Assembly: GCA_944388125.1 (NCBI GenBank)
Contig: CALXHO010000004.1
Span: forward strand, 1-64,000
DNA: 64,000 nt
From: an uncultured Gemmiger sp.
GTDB taxonomy: Bacteria > Bacillota > Clostridia > Oscillospirales > Ruminococcaceae
Direction of reading: 5' to 3'
Part shown: in pieces, positions 52,801-59,310 of the stretch
How positions within the stretch are numbered: the first letter of the stretch is position 1
Layout of the letters: each line of letters begins with the position of its first letter
The notes under the pieces: model-generated
Told to the model about the DNA's origin: nothing
Database searches by the model: none
The model's input: the letters and a program-made list of their open reading frames with translations, nothing else
Program-made: the position numbers and the translations under genes

Positions 52801-53132
52801 CCGACTGGAAGAGCGAGGCAAACTTCCTGTTCACCGATTTGGAACCTGCCAGCCGGATGGACAATTTCACCGAGGATCAGCTGTACAGCAGCGGCAACAA
52901 CCGTGAGCCGCTGAATCCTGCCATTCTCAAGGGCGAAGCTCCCAAGACCTACCGTGTCCTGGCAACTGTGCCGGAAAGTGCCGGTATTCTGACCCAGGTG
53001 ACCACACTGGGCGGCCTGAGCCAGAAAGCGCAGACCGGCTTCTCCCGCCATCCCGACGACCTGGCCGACGGTGGCATCCATGATGACGAGGCCAGCGACA
53101 ACAACTTCTTTGCGGCAGGCAGCACCGCCTGA
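49842..53132 (+). CDS. SpaA/SdrD-like surface protein, middle fragment
   Basis: The longest open piece of the broken gene, 1096 codons from a GTG inside the C-run; this is unlikely to be a true start. It begins with a SpaA/Cna-B domain (IQLTKYDNTKEGRDP to YAVVENPIPDGYQ), followed by beta-rich repeats, DUF11-like segments (LISVSKTVDKTLPSQDDTLTY), and an SdrD-B domain (VGGHVWIDKNADGEWQADE). It ends at the TGA after FFAAGSTA. As part of the intact protein these domains would form stiff, isopeptide-linked stalk modules outside the wall. Confidence 0.7.
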   Translation: MPPTAGNGLIVNNYPGVKIQLTKYDNTKEGRDPMVQPNVTFALYHKDGDTWSFTDSATTDANGMLTFTVEEGKTYAVVENPIPDGYQSLEGLWDGSGWMPTESDSNRTYYLINDGEPLELEHGLYEYKAYNIPFVQLEVRKQDALNPAADAQPTAIVDLYEVPANTSATMTEEQISALLDDTENVHQVARDLNVNLDGEDTLANIQFKYALLDNVVVGGKTYLALETDSSMTQIRDHNQEVWYVVFTVPVNTDGHEVVTLKNVAGQADLDLSKSTTTENYESLMEAPAQLEYTLTPTVGDNTYPLNSFVLQDTGLTAYHQDDQNETLLDFGDYLKEKYSITSVTLAPSSHDGAAYSADGKQTGLQATVTFYDFEGTAVESKTVDDATKAATVTPTGPDKIAQVSVSYQSPALQKDTGYALGQYFQPGAVTVQMTLDQQQGGVNVQEITRVVNTATATLTYSPWDGTGSQLAPTTLQESDTAQNAFNELKGALISVSKTVDKTLPSQDDTLTYTISLNNDANAEADMQRPFVVDLLPQGTRLEGENGNVTLVNPPEGIEIENIRASTQDGETALFIFLTGSLEPGATVTLQLQVHTTPEIAIYGPEIRNYAIAGSRVAGVKTVNNPQGSSYKTKDNLWPHGLDSVLSTLEGTERLESLRSMLGEMKDFGYVSTYVGSNWSATSAAGLVKTGQGNLSTDLGFTSDHLSTVGNRGYMDYRLQVSNLSAADQGVKFTNATILDVFPFVGDLGLTGASRGSQWEMTFATDTYADKGNNTGVQMQRLDGTGNATILSTDQYEVFYYLNDITADNIDAVYDDVDQLHFGDTAPEGWTKTPTANATAIAVAVEKQDDSALPSHASYLAEYRLNVGNLSQEELTNRSWTNAVNNFIFAYDRYAGSQTADQATSAGKPIMSNSVSNTILPSLVQVGGHVWIDKNADGEWQADESVSQLTDNALVQSLLNHVEITLYTYEGRSDMVRQAESYATANDPDWKSEANFLFTDLEPASRMDNFTEDQLYSSGNNREPLNPAILKGEAPKTYRVLATVPESAGILTQVTTLGGLSQKAQTGFSRHPDDLADGGIHDDEASDNNFFAAGSTA

Positions 53133-53216
53133 CGCAACTATACTTCGGAGCGGTTCTTCCTGTACGCTACCGCAAACCCCACCACCCAGTTCGACAACAC
53201 CAAGGATATCGGCTTT

Positions 53217-54569
53217 GTGCTGCAGCGCAACCTGACCCTGCACAAGGTGGCCCAGAAAGATCCCACCAAGGACCTGAAAGGCGCGACTTTCCAGATCTAC
53301 GGCCCCTTTGCCACGGTGGAGCAGGCCGATACCGCAGCACTGACGAGTGATAACCTGGTTGCCACGGTAACCACTGACGATGACGGCAAAGCCATCGTGC
53401 AGAACCTGAACTGGTTCCAGAACTATGTTATTGTGGAGACGGACAGTGCCGACTACTATCAGGTGGACGGTGCTACCGCCACCAACACTGACGGAGTACT
53501 GTCGGCTTATACCGGCACCGCAGCCCAAGGTCCTGCCTGGGTGCTGGAGGTGCCCGCCGACAGCGTGACCAACCAGAATCAGACCGTCACCGTGACCAAC
53601 CGCACGGAGGTGGAATACACCCTGACTGCCACCAAGACGCTGGAAGGCACCACCCTGCGGGATAACCAGTTTGCCTTTGTGCTGATGGATGACCAGATGA
53701 AGACCCTGCAAACCGCCTACAATGTGGACGGGAAGGTCACCTTTGACAGCATCCAGGTGGACCAGGAGGCACAGTTCACCTACTACCTGAAGGAAGTCAT
53801 TCCTGAGGATGCCGTGAATGCCGTGCTGGACAACATTCTGTACGACACTACCCTCTGGAAAGTGGAAGTGGTGGTGGAGCGCAACGCCCAAAACCACCGT
53901 CTGGAAGCCGACATCACGTACAGCCGGCAGAATGCCGATGGCAGCTGGAGCCCGGTGACCGAAGGCATCGCCTTTACCAACCGGTATCTGCCTGCATTCC
54001 GCGTCCAGTACAGCCCGGTGGTGTACAAGACCTTTACCGACAACAGCAAGGCCCGTCCGAAGGACCAATCCTTTACCTTTACCCTGACCCCTGCCGAAAA
54101 CTACGGCGAGGCGGTGCAGATCGCTTCGGGCGGTGATACGGTGACGATCCACCAGGAAGGCATGGTCTACTTTGCCCCCATCACCTTCACGCAGACGGGG
54201 AACTATCGCTTCACCCTGCAGGAGGCCAAGGGCGATGCATCCAACTACACCTACGATACGACCCGGTGGACGCTGGAAATCGAGGTGGGCAAAGAGGGGG
54301 ATGACCTGAAGATCCTGCATGCCGTCTATCGGGCGGATGGCAAGCCCGATGCCGACAAGGCCACCTTCGTCAACGGGTATTACCCGCCTGACCAGCCTCC
54401 CGAAACTCCCGATGAGGGCGGAGAGGAAAACAAAAATCCGTTGCACTGGATTTACACGCTGCTGCCGCAGACAGGGGATTCCAGCCAGCCCATGCTGTGG
54501 GTAGCCCTGCTGGTGATCTCTGCCGGCTGCCTGGCAGCCATCGTGGTCTGGCGCAAGCGCAAAAAGTAA
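53217..54569 (+). CDS. Pilin isopeptide-domain protein, C-terminal fragment with LPQTG anchor
   Basis: A 450-codon piece in the same frame as the middle fragment, opening at a GTG but really running on from codons just after the TGA at 53130. It has a SpaA domain (LTLHKVAQKDPTKDLKGATF), two streptococcal FctA/Spy0128-type pilin domains (EYTLTATKTLEGTTLRDNQF and SPVVYKTFTDNSKARPKDQS onward), then LPQTG, a hydrophobic helix (MLWVALLVISAGCLAAIVVW) and the RKRKK tail, a complete sortase signal. No ribosome site precedes the GTG, and there is no signal peptide, so it is probably not exported on its own. Confidence 0.7.
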   Translation: MLQRNLTLHKVAQKDPTKDLKGATFQIYGPFATVEQADTAALTSDNLVATVTTDDDGKAIVQNLNWFQNYVIVETDSADYYQVDGATATNTDGVLSAYTGTAAQGPAWVLEVPADSVTNQNQTVTVTNRTEVEYTLTATKTLEGTTLRDNQFAFVLMDDQMKTLQTAYNVDGKVTFDSIQVDQEAQFTYYLKEVIPEDAVNAVLDNILYDTTLWKVEVVVERNAQNHRLEADITYSRQNADGSWSPVTEGIAFTNRYLPAFRVQYSPVVYKTFTDNSKARPKDQSFTFTLTPAENYGEAVQIASGGDTVTIHQEGMVYFAPITFTQTGNYRFTLQEAKGDASNYTYDTTRWTLEIEVGKEGDDLKILHAVYRADGKPDADKATFVNGYYPPDQPPETPDEGGEENKNPLHWIYTLLPQTGDSSQPMLWVALLVISAGCLAAIVVWRKRKK

Positions 54570-54604
54570 GTCCGTAACCGTACTCCGGACCTGACACAAA
54601 CCCA

Positions 54605-54652
54605 CGCCGCCGGGGAAACGTGCATCATCGCCGTTTCCCCGGCGGTTTTGGT
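54605..54652 (+). terminator. Terminator of the surface-protein locus
   Basis: CCGCCGGGGAAACG...CGTTTCCCCGGCGG hairpin followed by TTTTGGTTT. Confidence 0.8.
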
Positions 54653-54702
54653 TTGCTGCCCAAAACGCACATTGCAGTGTCTTGCAAATGATGCCACAGA
54701 AA

Positions 54703-54742
54703 GAAAACCCGCCCCCTGTCAGGCAGGGAGCGGGTTTTTATG
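54703..54742. terminator. Terminator of the DUF2007-like gene
   Basis: AAAACCCGC...GCGGGTTTTT hairpin with T-runs on both strands; on the minus strand it follows the small gene that ends at 54789. Confidence 0.7.
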
Positions 54743-54788
54743 CTTTTTATATGGGGAAACTCGGCCCGGTCAAAGGCAAAAGGAAAGT

Positions 54789-55043
54789 TCAGCGCAGGCA
54801 GGCCCGGGCGCGTTCCAGATCCTCACGCCTGACGTAGATGGTGTAGGTCCAGGAGTCGGCCACGCTCTGCCCAAAGGTGCCGGAGCGCTCCCGTGTGCCT
54901 GCGGCGAATACCGAGGGGGAAGTCCGGCTGCGGGAAGCAACATGGTACTCGATGCCGGCCTGCTCCAGAGCGGCGGAGAGTTTCTGGCTCTGCTCCAGAG
55001 TGGGACAGACGGTCAGTTCGCAGCGGTTGAAAATGGAAATCAT
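54789..55043 (-). CDS. Small DUF2007-like protein
   Basis: An 84-residue soluble protein. The layout, an N-terminal strand (ISIFNRCELTVC), a helix (QSQKLSAALEQAGIEYHV) and a C-terminal strand-helix (YTIYVRREDLERARACL), is that of the DUF2007 'putative signal-transducing' fold. The ATG at 55043 follows GAAAGGAG; a longer frame exists upstream without a ribosome site. Function unknown. It lies 90 bp downstream of another small minus-strand gene, possibly in one transcript. Confidence 0.7.
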   Translation of the reverse strand: MISIFNRCELTVCPTLEQSQKLSAALEQAGIEYHVASRSRTSPSVFAAGTRERSGTFGQSVADSWTYTIYVRREDLERARACLR

Positions 55044-55133
55044 GGGAAGGCTCCTTTCTCTGTTCGCTATGCGGAACAAATGATAGATGGCGGCGGAAAC
55101 GCAAACTCCCGGAGCTCCCGCCTGTGGGGGAAC

Positions 55134-55346
55134 TTACCAGACGACCTCGTCTTCCGGGATGCATTCCTCCAGGGGAACCTGCATCCCCTGGAGAAGTTTG
55201 GATTTCAGGGCAGGGTTCTCTGAAATCTGCTGCATGGCCCCGGTGGCATCGGAAGCATCCCGACCGGGGGAGGGAGACGGGCAAAAGCCGGCGAAATCAC
55301 TCCCGGCGGGATTCTGCCGGGGAGAATCTTTCCTGTTGCGGCACAT
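55134..55346 (-). CDS. Small hypothetical protein
   Basis: A 70-residue hydrophilic protein (starts MCRNRKDSPRQNPAG, ends ECIPEDEVVW). The first half is disordered-looking, rich in Pro, Ser and Gly; the second half (AMQQISENPALKSKLLQGMQ) could form a helix. A consensus AAAGGAGG and a good promoter support it as a real gene. No family recognised. Confidence 0.6.
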   Translation of the reverse strand: MCRNRKDSPRQNPAGSDFAGFCPSPSPGRDASDATGAMQQISENPALKSKLLQGMQVPLEECIPEDEVVW

Positions 55347-55378
55347 GGAAATTCCTCCTTTGTACCTGTTTATGATTC

Positions 55379-55407
55379 AGTATATCATTTATCTTTGCCT
55401 GCTGCAA
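55379..55407 (-). promoter_or_regulatory. Promoter of the small minus-strand genes
   Basis: On the minus strand: TTGCAG (55407-55402), 17-bp spacer, TATACT (55384-55379), 33 bp before the 70-residue gene. Confidence 0.65.
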
Positions 55408-55433
55408 ATGGAACGGACAATGGATTTTATGTA

Positions 55434-55729
55434 GGTACGCAAAACGGCCGTCCTTACGGGTTGCGGTGCCCGCATCGGACGGTGCCCCGTGGAAGGGGCT
55501 TGTCCTCTGCGACCGCGGCCCCTGCTCCGGCTCCCTGTTTCCGCCGCAGGCGGCGGTCGCCTGCGCAGCTTTTCGAGTCCCTTCCGAGGCATCCCGGGAA
55601 CAACAAAAAAGAAGAGGTCTCACGTTTCCGTAAAACCTCTTCTTTTGGTGCGCTGGAAGGGGCCCCTCTCCCGCGCCCTTCCCGACAGTCCGCAGGACTG
55701 TCGGGCCCGGCCGGTACGCAAAACGGCCG
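55434..55729. repeat. Direct repeat GGTACGCAAAACGGCCG, two copies
   Basis: GGTACGCAAAACGGCCG occurs at 55434-55450 and 55713-55729. The region also holds the hairpin CCGACAGTCC-GCA-GGACTGTCGG (55682-55704). There is no gene here; it looks like a mosaic of repeated pieces downstream of the tRNA. Confidence 0.6.
55577..55661. repeat. 85-bp repeat, copy A: tRNA-Arg 3' end plus terminator
   Basis: Nearly identical (two mismatches) to 55744-55828. It contains the last bases of tRNA-Arg including CCA, and its terminator hairpin, but not the rest of the tRNA, so it is a remnant. A GTCCCTTCC/GGAAGGG inverted pair flanks the unit. Confidence 0.8.
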
Positions 55730-55743
55730 GACGGGCTTTTCTC

Positions 55744-55828
55744 GTCCCTTCCGATGCATCCCGGGAACAACAAAAAAGAAGAGGTCTTACGTTTCCGTAA
55801 AACCTCTTCTTTTGGTGCGCTGGAAGGG
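55744..55828. repeat. 85-bp repeat, copy B: overlaps the intact tRNA-Arg
   Basis: Copy B includes the 3' end of the functional tRNA-Arg and its terminator, a hairpin AAGAAGAGGTTTTACG...CGTAAGACCTCTTC ending in TTTTTT on the minus strand (about 55810-55771). The offset from copy A is 167 bp. Confidence 0.8.
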
Positions 55829-55889
55829 ACTCGAACCCCCGGCCTTCTGATTCGTAGTCAGACACTCTATCCAGCTGAGCTACCAGCGC
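55813..55889 (-). tRNA. tRNA-Arg (anticodon ACG)
   Basis: A 77-nt tRNA on the minus strand with encoded CCA. Acceptor GCGCTGG/CCAGCGC, D-stem GCTC/GAGT, anticodon stem TCTGA/TCAGA around CTACGAA (anticodon ACG, read as ICG), T-loop TTCGAGT with stem GGGGG/CCCTT. It decodes CGN arginine codons. A terminator hairpin follows at once; the 3' part is duplicated downstream. Confidence 0.95.
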
Positions 55890-55973
55890 AACTGCAAGAA
55901 GTATAATAACACAGGAGGTGGGGAATGTCAAGCATTTTTTTGGGGAAAAATTCAAAATATTTTTTTGCCCCGG

Positions 55974-56654
55974 TCAATGGGTGTTTTTTCGGGGAAACGG
56001 TTCGTCGCCTCCCCGGCGCAGATGGTCCAGCACTTCGTTGAGGTCCTCGCAGCAGGCGTCGCACAGGGAGAGGATCTCCTCGGTGGGCTGCTGCAGGTCG
56101 GGCACCATGACAGTCACGGCACCGGAAGCATGGCCCGCCCGCACACCGTTGAAACTGTCCTCCAGCACCAGGCAGTCGCTGGCAGGCAGGCCAAGATGTT
56201 CTGCCGCCACCAGGAAGATCTCCGGATCGGGTTTGGATGCCTTGGCGTCGTCGCCGCAGACGGTATCGGTAAAGTACCGGTCTGCCCCCGAAATGCGCAG
56301 GTACCGCTCAATAGTCTCATGGGAGCTGGAGCTGGCCACAATGCGGGGAATCTTCTGCTCCTCCAGGTAATCCAGCAGGGCGAACAATCCCGGTTTGGCG
56401 GGGGCACCGTTGGCCAGGGCCGTCTTGCCCTCCTCCCGCACGGCGGCCAGCAGGACGTTGGGGTCGCACTGGGGATAGTAGTGCCGCAGATGCCGCAGCA
56501 TGTTCTCCCCGGCCAGGCCGCGGGCTCCCGACACAAAAGCCTCGCAGGGGGCGGGCAGACCCAGCTTTTTCAGGGCCGGGGCCCACAGTGTTGTCCAGAT
56601 GCGCTCGGTGTCGAACATCAGACCGTCCATATCAAAAATAACGCCTCGGATCAT
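55974..56654 (-). CDS. HAD family hydrolase, beta-phosphoglucomutase-like
   Basis: A 226-residue haloacid-dehalogenase phosphatase or mutase. The motif I nucleophile is FDMDGLMFDTE; motif II is IVASSSSHE; motif III/IV lies in KASKPDPEIFL and VLEDSFNGVRAG. The helical cap domain follows motif I (about 15-85), as in the PGMB/YcjU subfamily. Substrate probably a small sugar phosphate. It lies directly upstream of tRNA-Arg in transcription order; no obvious operon partner. Confidence 0.9.
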   Translation of the reverse strand: MIRGVIFDMDGLMFDTERIWTTLWAPALKKLGLPAPCEAFVSGARGLAGENMLRHLRHYYPQCDPNVLLAAVREEGKTALANGAPAKPGLFALLDYLEEQKIPRIVASSSSHETIERYLRISGADRYFTDTVCGDDAKASKPDPEIFLVAAEHLGLPASDCLVLEDSFNGVRAGHASGAVTVMVPDLQQPTEEILSLCDACCEDLNEVLDHLRRGGDEPFPRKNTH

Positions 56655-56826
56655 GGCAGAAAACTTCCTTTCACGCGGGGAGATACGCTCCCCGAAACGG
56701 ATTGCACTGCGCCCATGGCAGCAAGTTTTATTGTATCGGATTTGCTCTTTGATTGCAACCGGGCAGCTTGGGGAGGGGGCGTTTGACAGGCGTCAAAAAT
56801 TGTTTGTAAAACTGAAAGATTTTGCC

Positions 56827-56855
56827 TTGACTTGCGGGCGGCGGGATGGTACGAT
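56827..56855 (+). promoter_or_regulatory. mgtE promoter
   Basis: TTGACT (56827-56832), 17-bp spacer, TACGAT (56850-56855). It gives a leader of about 305 nt before mgtE. Confidence 0.65.
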
Positions 56856-56912
56856 AACCGTGTACGAGTATGTCCCGTCAAAAACTGACAGAGGAAAGGC
56901 AGGTGGTACGGC

Positions 56913-57062
56913 ATGGAGATTCCCGGTAGTCCAGTGAACCGATGGAACAATATTATGGCAACCGATGTTTGGGTGCATATGCGCAGAGACAGACGGACCG
57001 GACACGCGGGCAATCCCGTGACCGGTCGGCCTGCTTGTTCAGCGCGCGTCTGCACTGCATGA
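56913..57062 (+). CDS. Possible leader peptide upstream of mgtE
   Basis: A 49-codon ORF starting MEIPGSPVNRWNNIMATD, with AGGTGG 8 bp ahead. It is basic in its second half (VHMRRDRRTGHAGN) and its TGA lies inside the terminator hairpin. Ribosomes translating it would disturb the hairpin, as in leader-peptide attenuation. It may be chance: there is no homology to lean on and no run of a single regulatory codon. Confidence 0.35.
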   Translation: MEIPGSPVNRWNNIMATDVWVHMRRDRRTGHAGNPVTGRPACSARVCTA

Positions 57063-57076
57063 CGCGCCTTTTCTTT
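57041..57076 (+). terminator. Internal terminator in the mgtE leader
   Basis: GCGCGTC-TGCACTGCAT-GACGCGC followed by CTTTTCTTTT, about 95 bp before the mgtE start codon and downstream of the promoter, as expected for conditional termination. Confidence 0.7.
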
Positions 57077-57168
57077 TGCCGTTCCGGGGGCAGAGTGTCC
57101 GCCGGAGGGGCACTGTGCGGCGTATGCGCATCGGAACACCGGCTGCCCGAAAAAAGGAGGCAACCCCA

Positions 57169-58530
57169 ATGTCCGATACTGCAATCCAGACCCTCAAGAA
57201 TATGCTGGCGCACCTGGATGACGCCAAAAAGTACCAGAGCCTGCGGGATGTGATGGAGACCCTCAACGCGCCGGATCTGGCCGCCGTGTTTGAGGACCTC
57301 CCCCAGGAGAAAATGCCGGTCCTTTTCCGGCTGATGCCCAAGGATCTGGCCGCCGAAGTCTTTGCGGAACTGACCCCCGAGACCCAGGAGGCTCTGATCC
57401 AGGGCCTATCTGACCGGGAGCTCAAGCTGGTCATCGACGAGCTGTTTGTGGATGACGCCACCGACCTGGTGGAGGAGATGCCCGCCGGTGTGGTCAAGCG
57501 CATTCTGGCCCAGGCGGCCCCCGATACCCGCCAGATGATCAACGAGCTGCTCAAATACCCGGAGGATTCCGCCGGCGGCGTCATGACCACCGAGTTCATG
57601 GAACTGCGCCCCGACATGACTGTCCGCCAGGCCATGGATGCCATCCGCAAAAACGGCATCGACAAGGAAACCATCAACAACTGCTACGTCACCAACCCCG
57701 ATCGCACCCTGGTGGGCGTGGTATCCCTGCGCTCCCTGGTGCTGGAGAAAAATGAAGACCGCTGCATTGATGACTTTATGGACACCAATGTGGTCAGCGT
57801 CACCACCTCCACCGACCAGGAACAGACCTCCCATCTGTTTGAAAAGTACGGCCTGCTGGCGGTGCCCGTAGTGGACGGGGAAAAGCGCCTGGTAGGCATC
57901 GTCACGGTGGACGACGCCATCTCCATCCTGCAGGATGAGGCCGACGAGGACATTGCCAAGATGTCCGCTATGGCCCCCACCGACAAGCCGTACTTCCGGC
58001 GCAGCATGTGGGACCTGTACAAGAGCCGCGCCCCCTGGCTGCTGTTTCTGATGGTCAGCGCCACCTTCTCCAGCCTGGTCATCCGCAGCTATGAGGATGC
58101 CCTGGCCGCCGTGACGGTGCTCACCGCCTACATCCCCATGCTGACCGATACCGGCGGCAACGCGGGCAGCCAGAGTACCTCCACCATCATCCGCGGCATC
58201 GCCCTGGGCGAGATCCGCGGCCGCGACCTGCCCCGTGTCCTGTGGCGGGAATTCCGGGTGGCCATCCTCTGCGGCGGCACGCTGGCTGTCTGCAACTTTG
58301 TCAAGCTGCTGGTCTTTGACCACATCGCCATGCCGGTGGCGGCCGTCGTCTGCCTGACCCTGGTGCTGACGGTGCTCATCTCCCAGCTGCTGGGCACCCT
58401 GCTGCCCGTCACCGCCAACCGCATCGGCATCGACCCGGCGGTCATGGCATCCCCCCTCATCACCACCATTGTGGATACCACCACCCTGCTGGTCTACTTC
58501 AACATTGCCCGGGTCATCCTGCATTTGTGA
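57169..58530 (+). CDS. mgtE: Magnesium transporter MgtE
   Basis: A 453-residue Mg2+ channel. The N-terminal superhelical domain (about 1-130), two CBS domains (about 135-260; TEFMELRPDMTVRQAMDAIR and FMDTNVVSVTT) that sense cytoplasmic Mg2+, then five membrane segments (from about 285) with the pore region GGNAGSQSTSTIIRGIALGE and the last helix (ASPLITTIVDTTTLLVYF). The length is normal. The ATG at 57169 follows AAAAAAGGAGG. Its long leader suggests RNA-level control. Confidence 0.95.
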   Translation: MSDTAIQTLKNMLAHLDDAKKYQSLRDVMETLNAPDLAAVFEDLPQEKMPVLFRLMPKDLAAEVFAELTPETQEALIQGLSDRELKLVIDELFVDDATDLVEEMPAGVVKRILAQAAPDTRQMINELLKYPEDSAGGVMTTEFMELRPDMTVRQAMDAIRKNGIDKETINNCYVTNPDRTLVGVVSLRSLVLEKNEDRCIDDFMDTNVVSVTTSTDQEQTSHLFEKYGLLAVPVVDGEKRLVGIVTVDDAISILQDEADEDIAKMSAMAPTDKPYFRRSMWDLYKSRAPWLLFLMVSATFSSLVIRSYEDALAAVTVLTAYIPMLTDTGGNAGSQSTSTIIRGIALGEIRGRDLPRVLWREFRVAILCGGTLAVCNFVKLLVFDHIAMPVAAVVCLTLVLTVLISQLLGTLLPVTANRIGIDPAVMASPLITTIVDTTTLLVYFNIARVILHL

Positions 58531-58552
58531 TGCAGCTACCCCCCGATAAAAA

Positions 58553-58603
58553 ATAACCGTCCTGTGCAGAGGCCCCAAGGGCCCGCGCAGGACGGTTTTT
58601 CTG
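58553..58603. terminator. Bidirectional terminator between mgtE and the tetR gene
   Basis: AACCGTCCTG(T/C)GC...GCGCAGGACGGTT hairpin with TTTTT on the + strand and TTATTTTTTAT on the minus strand. Confidence 0.85.
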
Positions 58604-58621
58604 TCCGGGTACGGCAGGAGG

Positions 58622-59143
58622 TTACAGCGGTGCGGCGGAGGAAAGCTTCCCCAGGATCTCCACCACCTTGTCCTCCCCGTACTGCCGGTTTTCCAGAAAG
58701 GCATAGTAGGAGCCGTAGATGCGGAAACTCAGGGAGACCTCGAAGGCGGGGTCTCCCTTCCGCTCGGGATAGAGGGCAAAGATCAGCCGTTTCAGCTCGG
58801 CGGAAAACCGGGCGATGAGCAGCCCCCGCCGGCTGCCTGAAAAGAGCACCGCCAGCTGGGGATGGGGCGCGCAGGCCCGGAACAGGTCCTGGACAAAGCG
58901 GGCGGTGTCGGTGAGGACGGCCTCGGGGTGGGGCAGACCCTCCACAATGGAGCGCACCAGCTCGTTTTCCAGCTGTTCCGACAGGTCGTAGACGTCCTTG
59001 TAATAGGTGTAAAAGGTAGAGCGGTTGACCGGGGCTTCCCGGCAGAGTTCCCGCACCGTGATCTTCTCCAGAGGCTTGTGGGCCCGCAGCCGGTAAAAGG
59101 CCTCGGCAATGCTCTTTTGTGTTTTCTGTGCCCGCAGATCCAT
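58622..59143 (-). CDS. TetR/AcrR family regulator
   Basis: A 173-residue regulator. The N-terminal helix-turn-helix (about 5-50; LEKITVRELCREAPVNRSTF and YTYYKDVYDL) is followed by a short all-helical ligand domain (about 60-170) of the kind often seen in small clostridial TetR proteins (TetR_C_7/DhaS-like). The ATG at 59143 was chosen because GGGGAAG precedes it; upstream open frame crosses the promoter. It is divergent from glgB with palindromes between. Confidence 0.88.
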   Translation of the reverse strand: MDLRAQKTQKSIAEAFYRLRAHKPLEKITVRELCREAPVNRSTFYTYYKDVYDLSEQLENELVRSIVEGLPHPEAVLTDTARFVQDLFRACAPHPQLAVLFSGSRRGLLIARFSAELKRLIFALYPERKGDPAFEVSLSFRIYGSYYAFLENRQYGEDKVVEILGKLSSAAPL

Positions 59144-59167
59144 ATTGCATCTTCCCCAACACATTGT

Positions 59168-59195
59168 GCCGAGTGTTGGATAACCGACACTTGGC
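59168..59195. promoter_or_regulatory. Operator 1 between tetR and glgB
   Basis: GCCGAGTGTTGG-ATAA-CCGACACTTGGC, inverted repeat with 10 of 12 positions matching. It lies in the tetR leader, consistent with autoregulation. Confidence 0.6.
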
Positions 59196-59218
59196 GTAAG
59201 CTGACGGTAGTCCCATTT

Positions 59219-59266
59219 TTGGACAGACTGTATACTGATTATAGTATACGGGCGGCAGCCTGTCCA
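59219..59266. promoter_or_regulatory. Overlapping divergent promoters of tetR and glgB with a palindrome
   Basis: For glgB: TTGGAC (59219-59224), 17 bp, TAGTAT (59242-59247). For tetR on the minus strand: TGGACA (59266-59261), 17 bp, TATAAT (59243-59238). A perfect palindrome GTATACT-GATTAT-AGTATAC (59230-59249) covers both -10 regions, so one bound protein could block both. Confidence 0.6.
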
Positions 59267-59310
59267 GCGCAGCCGCCCTGTCAGGGACACAACAAGGAGC
59301 TGTTACGGTT

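Larger units (their letters stand above)
49443..54569 (+). pseudogene. Broken LPXTG pilin-like surface protein (whole locus)
   Basis: One large wall-anchored adhesin or pilin gene, interrupted three times. It opens with signal-peptide-like MKMKRLLAGLMSLAM at 49443 (frame 3, after AGAGGAAA). At about 49485 coding moves to frame 2 (LSGATFTLEYKAFDNWSG..., a SpaA-type domain). At a CCCCCC run (about 49844) it returns to frame 3 (PTAGNGLIVNNYPG). An in-frame TGA at 53130 stops it, yet the same frame continues as coding sequence to the LPQTG anchor at the end. One extra C in the C-run would explain the second shift; the first looks like a deletion that also removed the rest of the signal peptide. 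Sequencing error at the C-run cannot be excluded. Confidence 0.75.
56860..57168 (+). promoter_or_regulatory. mgtE leader RNA, possible riboswitch or attenuator
   Basis: A structured leader between the promoter and mgtE. Seen: a small GTCA/TGAC stem (about 56879-56891), a strong stem ACCGG-CACG-GGG/CCC-CGTG-ACCGGT (about 56998-57027), and an intrinsic terminator (57041-57076). Conserved M-box (ykoK) pieces such as GGTGAGGCT are not found, so this is not an obvious M-box, although mgtE is a classic M-box target. An upstream ORF crosses much of it. Confidence 0.55.

Noticed and set aside
53130..53132. UGA as a recoded or read-through codon in the surface-protein gene
   Set aside because: Many clear genes here end with TGA, there is no SECIS-like or known read-through context, and the gene has other lesions, so decay is simpler.
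49815..54605. An open frame of about 1,600 codons on the minus strand opposite the surface-protein gene
   Set aside because: Its composition (His, Gln, Gly, Val rich) is that of an antisense frame over GC-biased codons; it has no ribosome site or domain, and the + strand shows clear SpaA, FctA and LPQTG features.
55434..55889. CRISPR array or phage attachment with an element
   Set aside because: There are only two copies of each repeat, spacers are not regular, and no cas or integrase gene is nearby.
56860..57168. M-box (ykoK) riboswitch before mgtE
   Set aside because: The conserved GGTGAGGCT-type and GCTGCTGCCC-type pieces are not visible, though a diverged version cannot be ruled out by eye.
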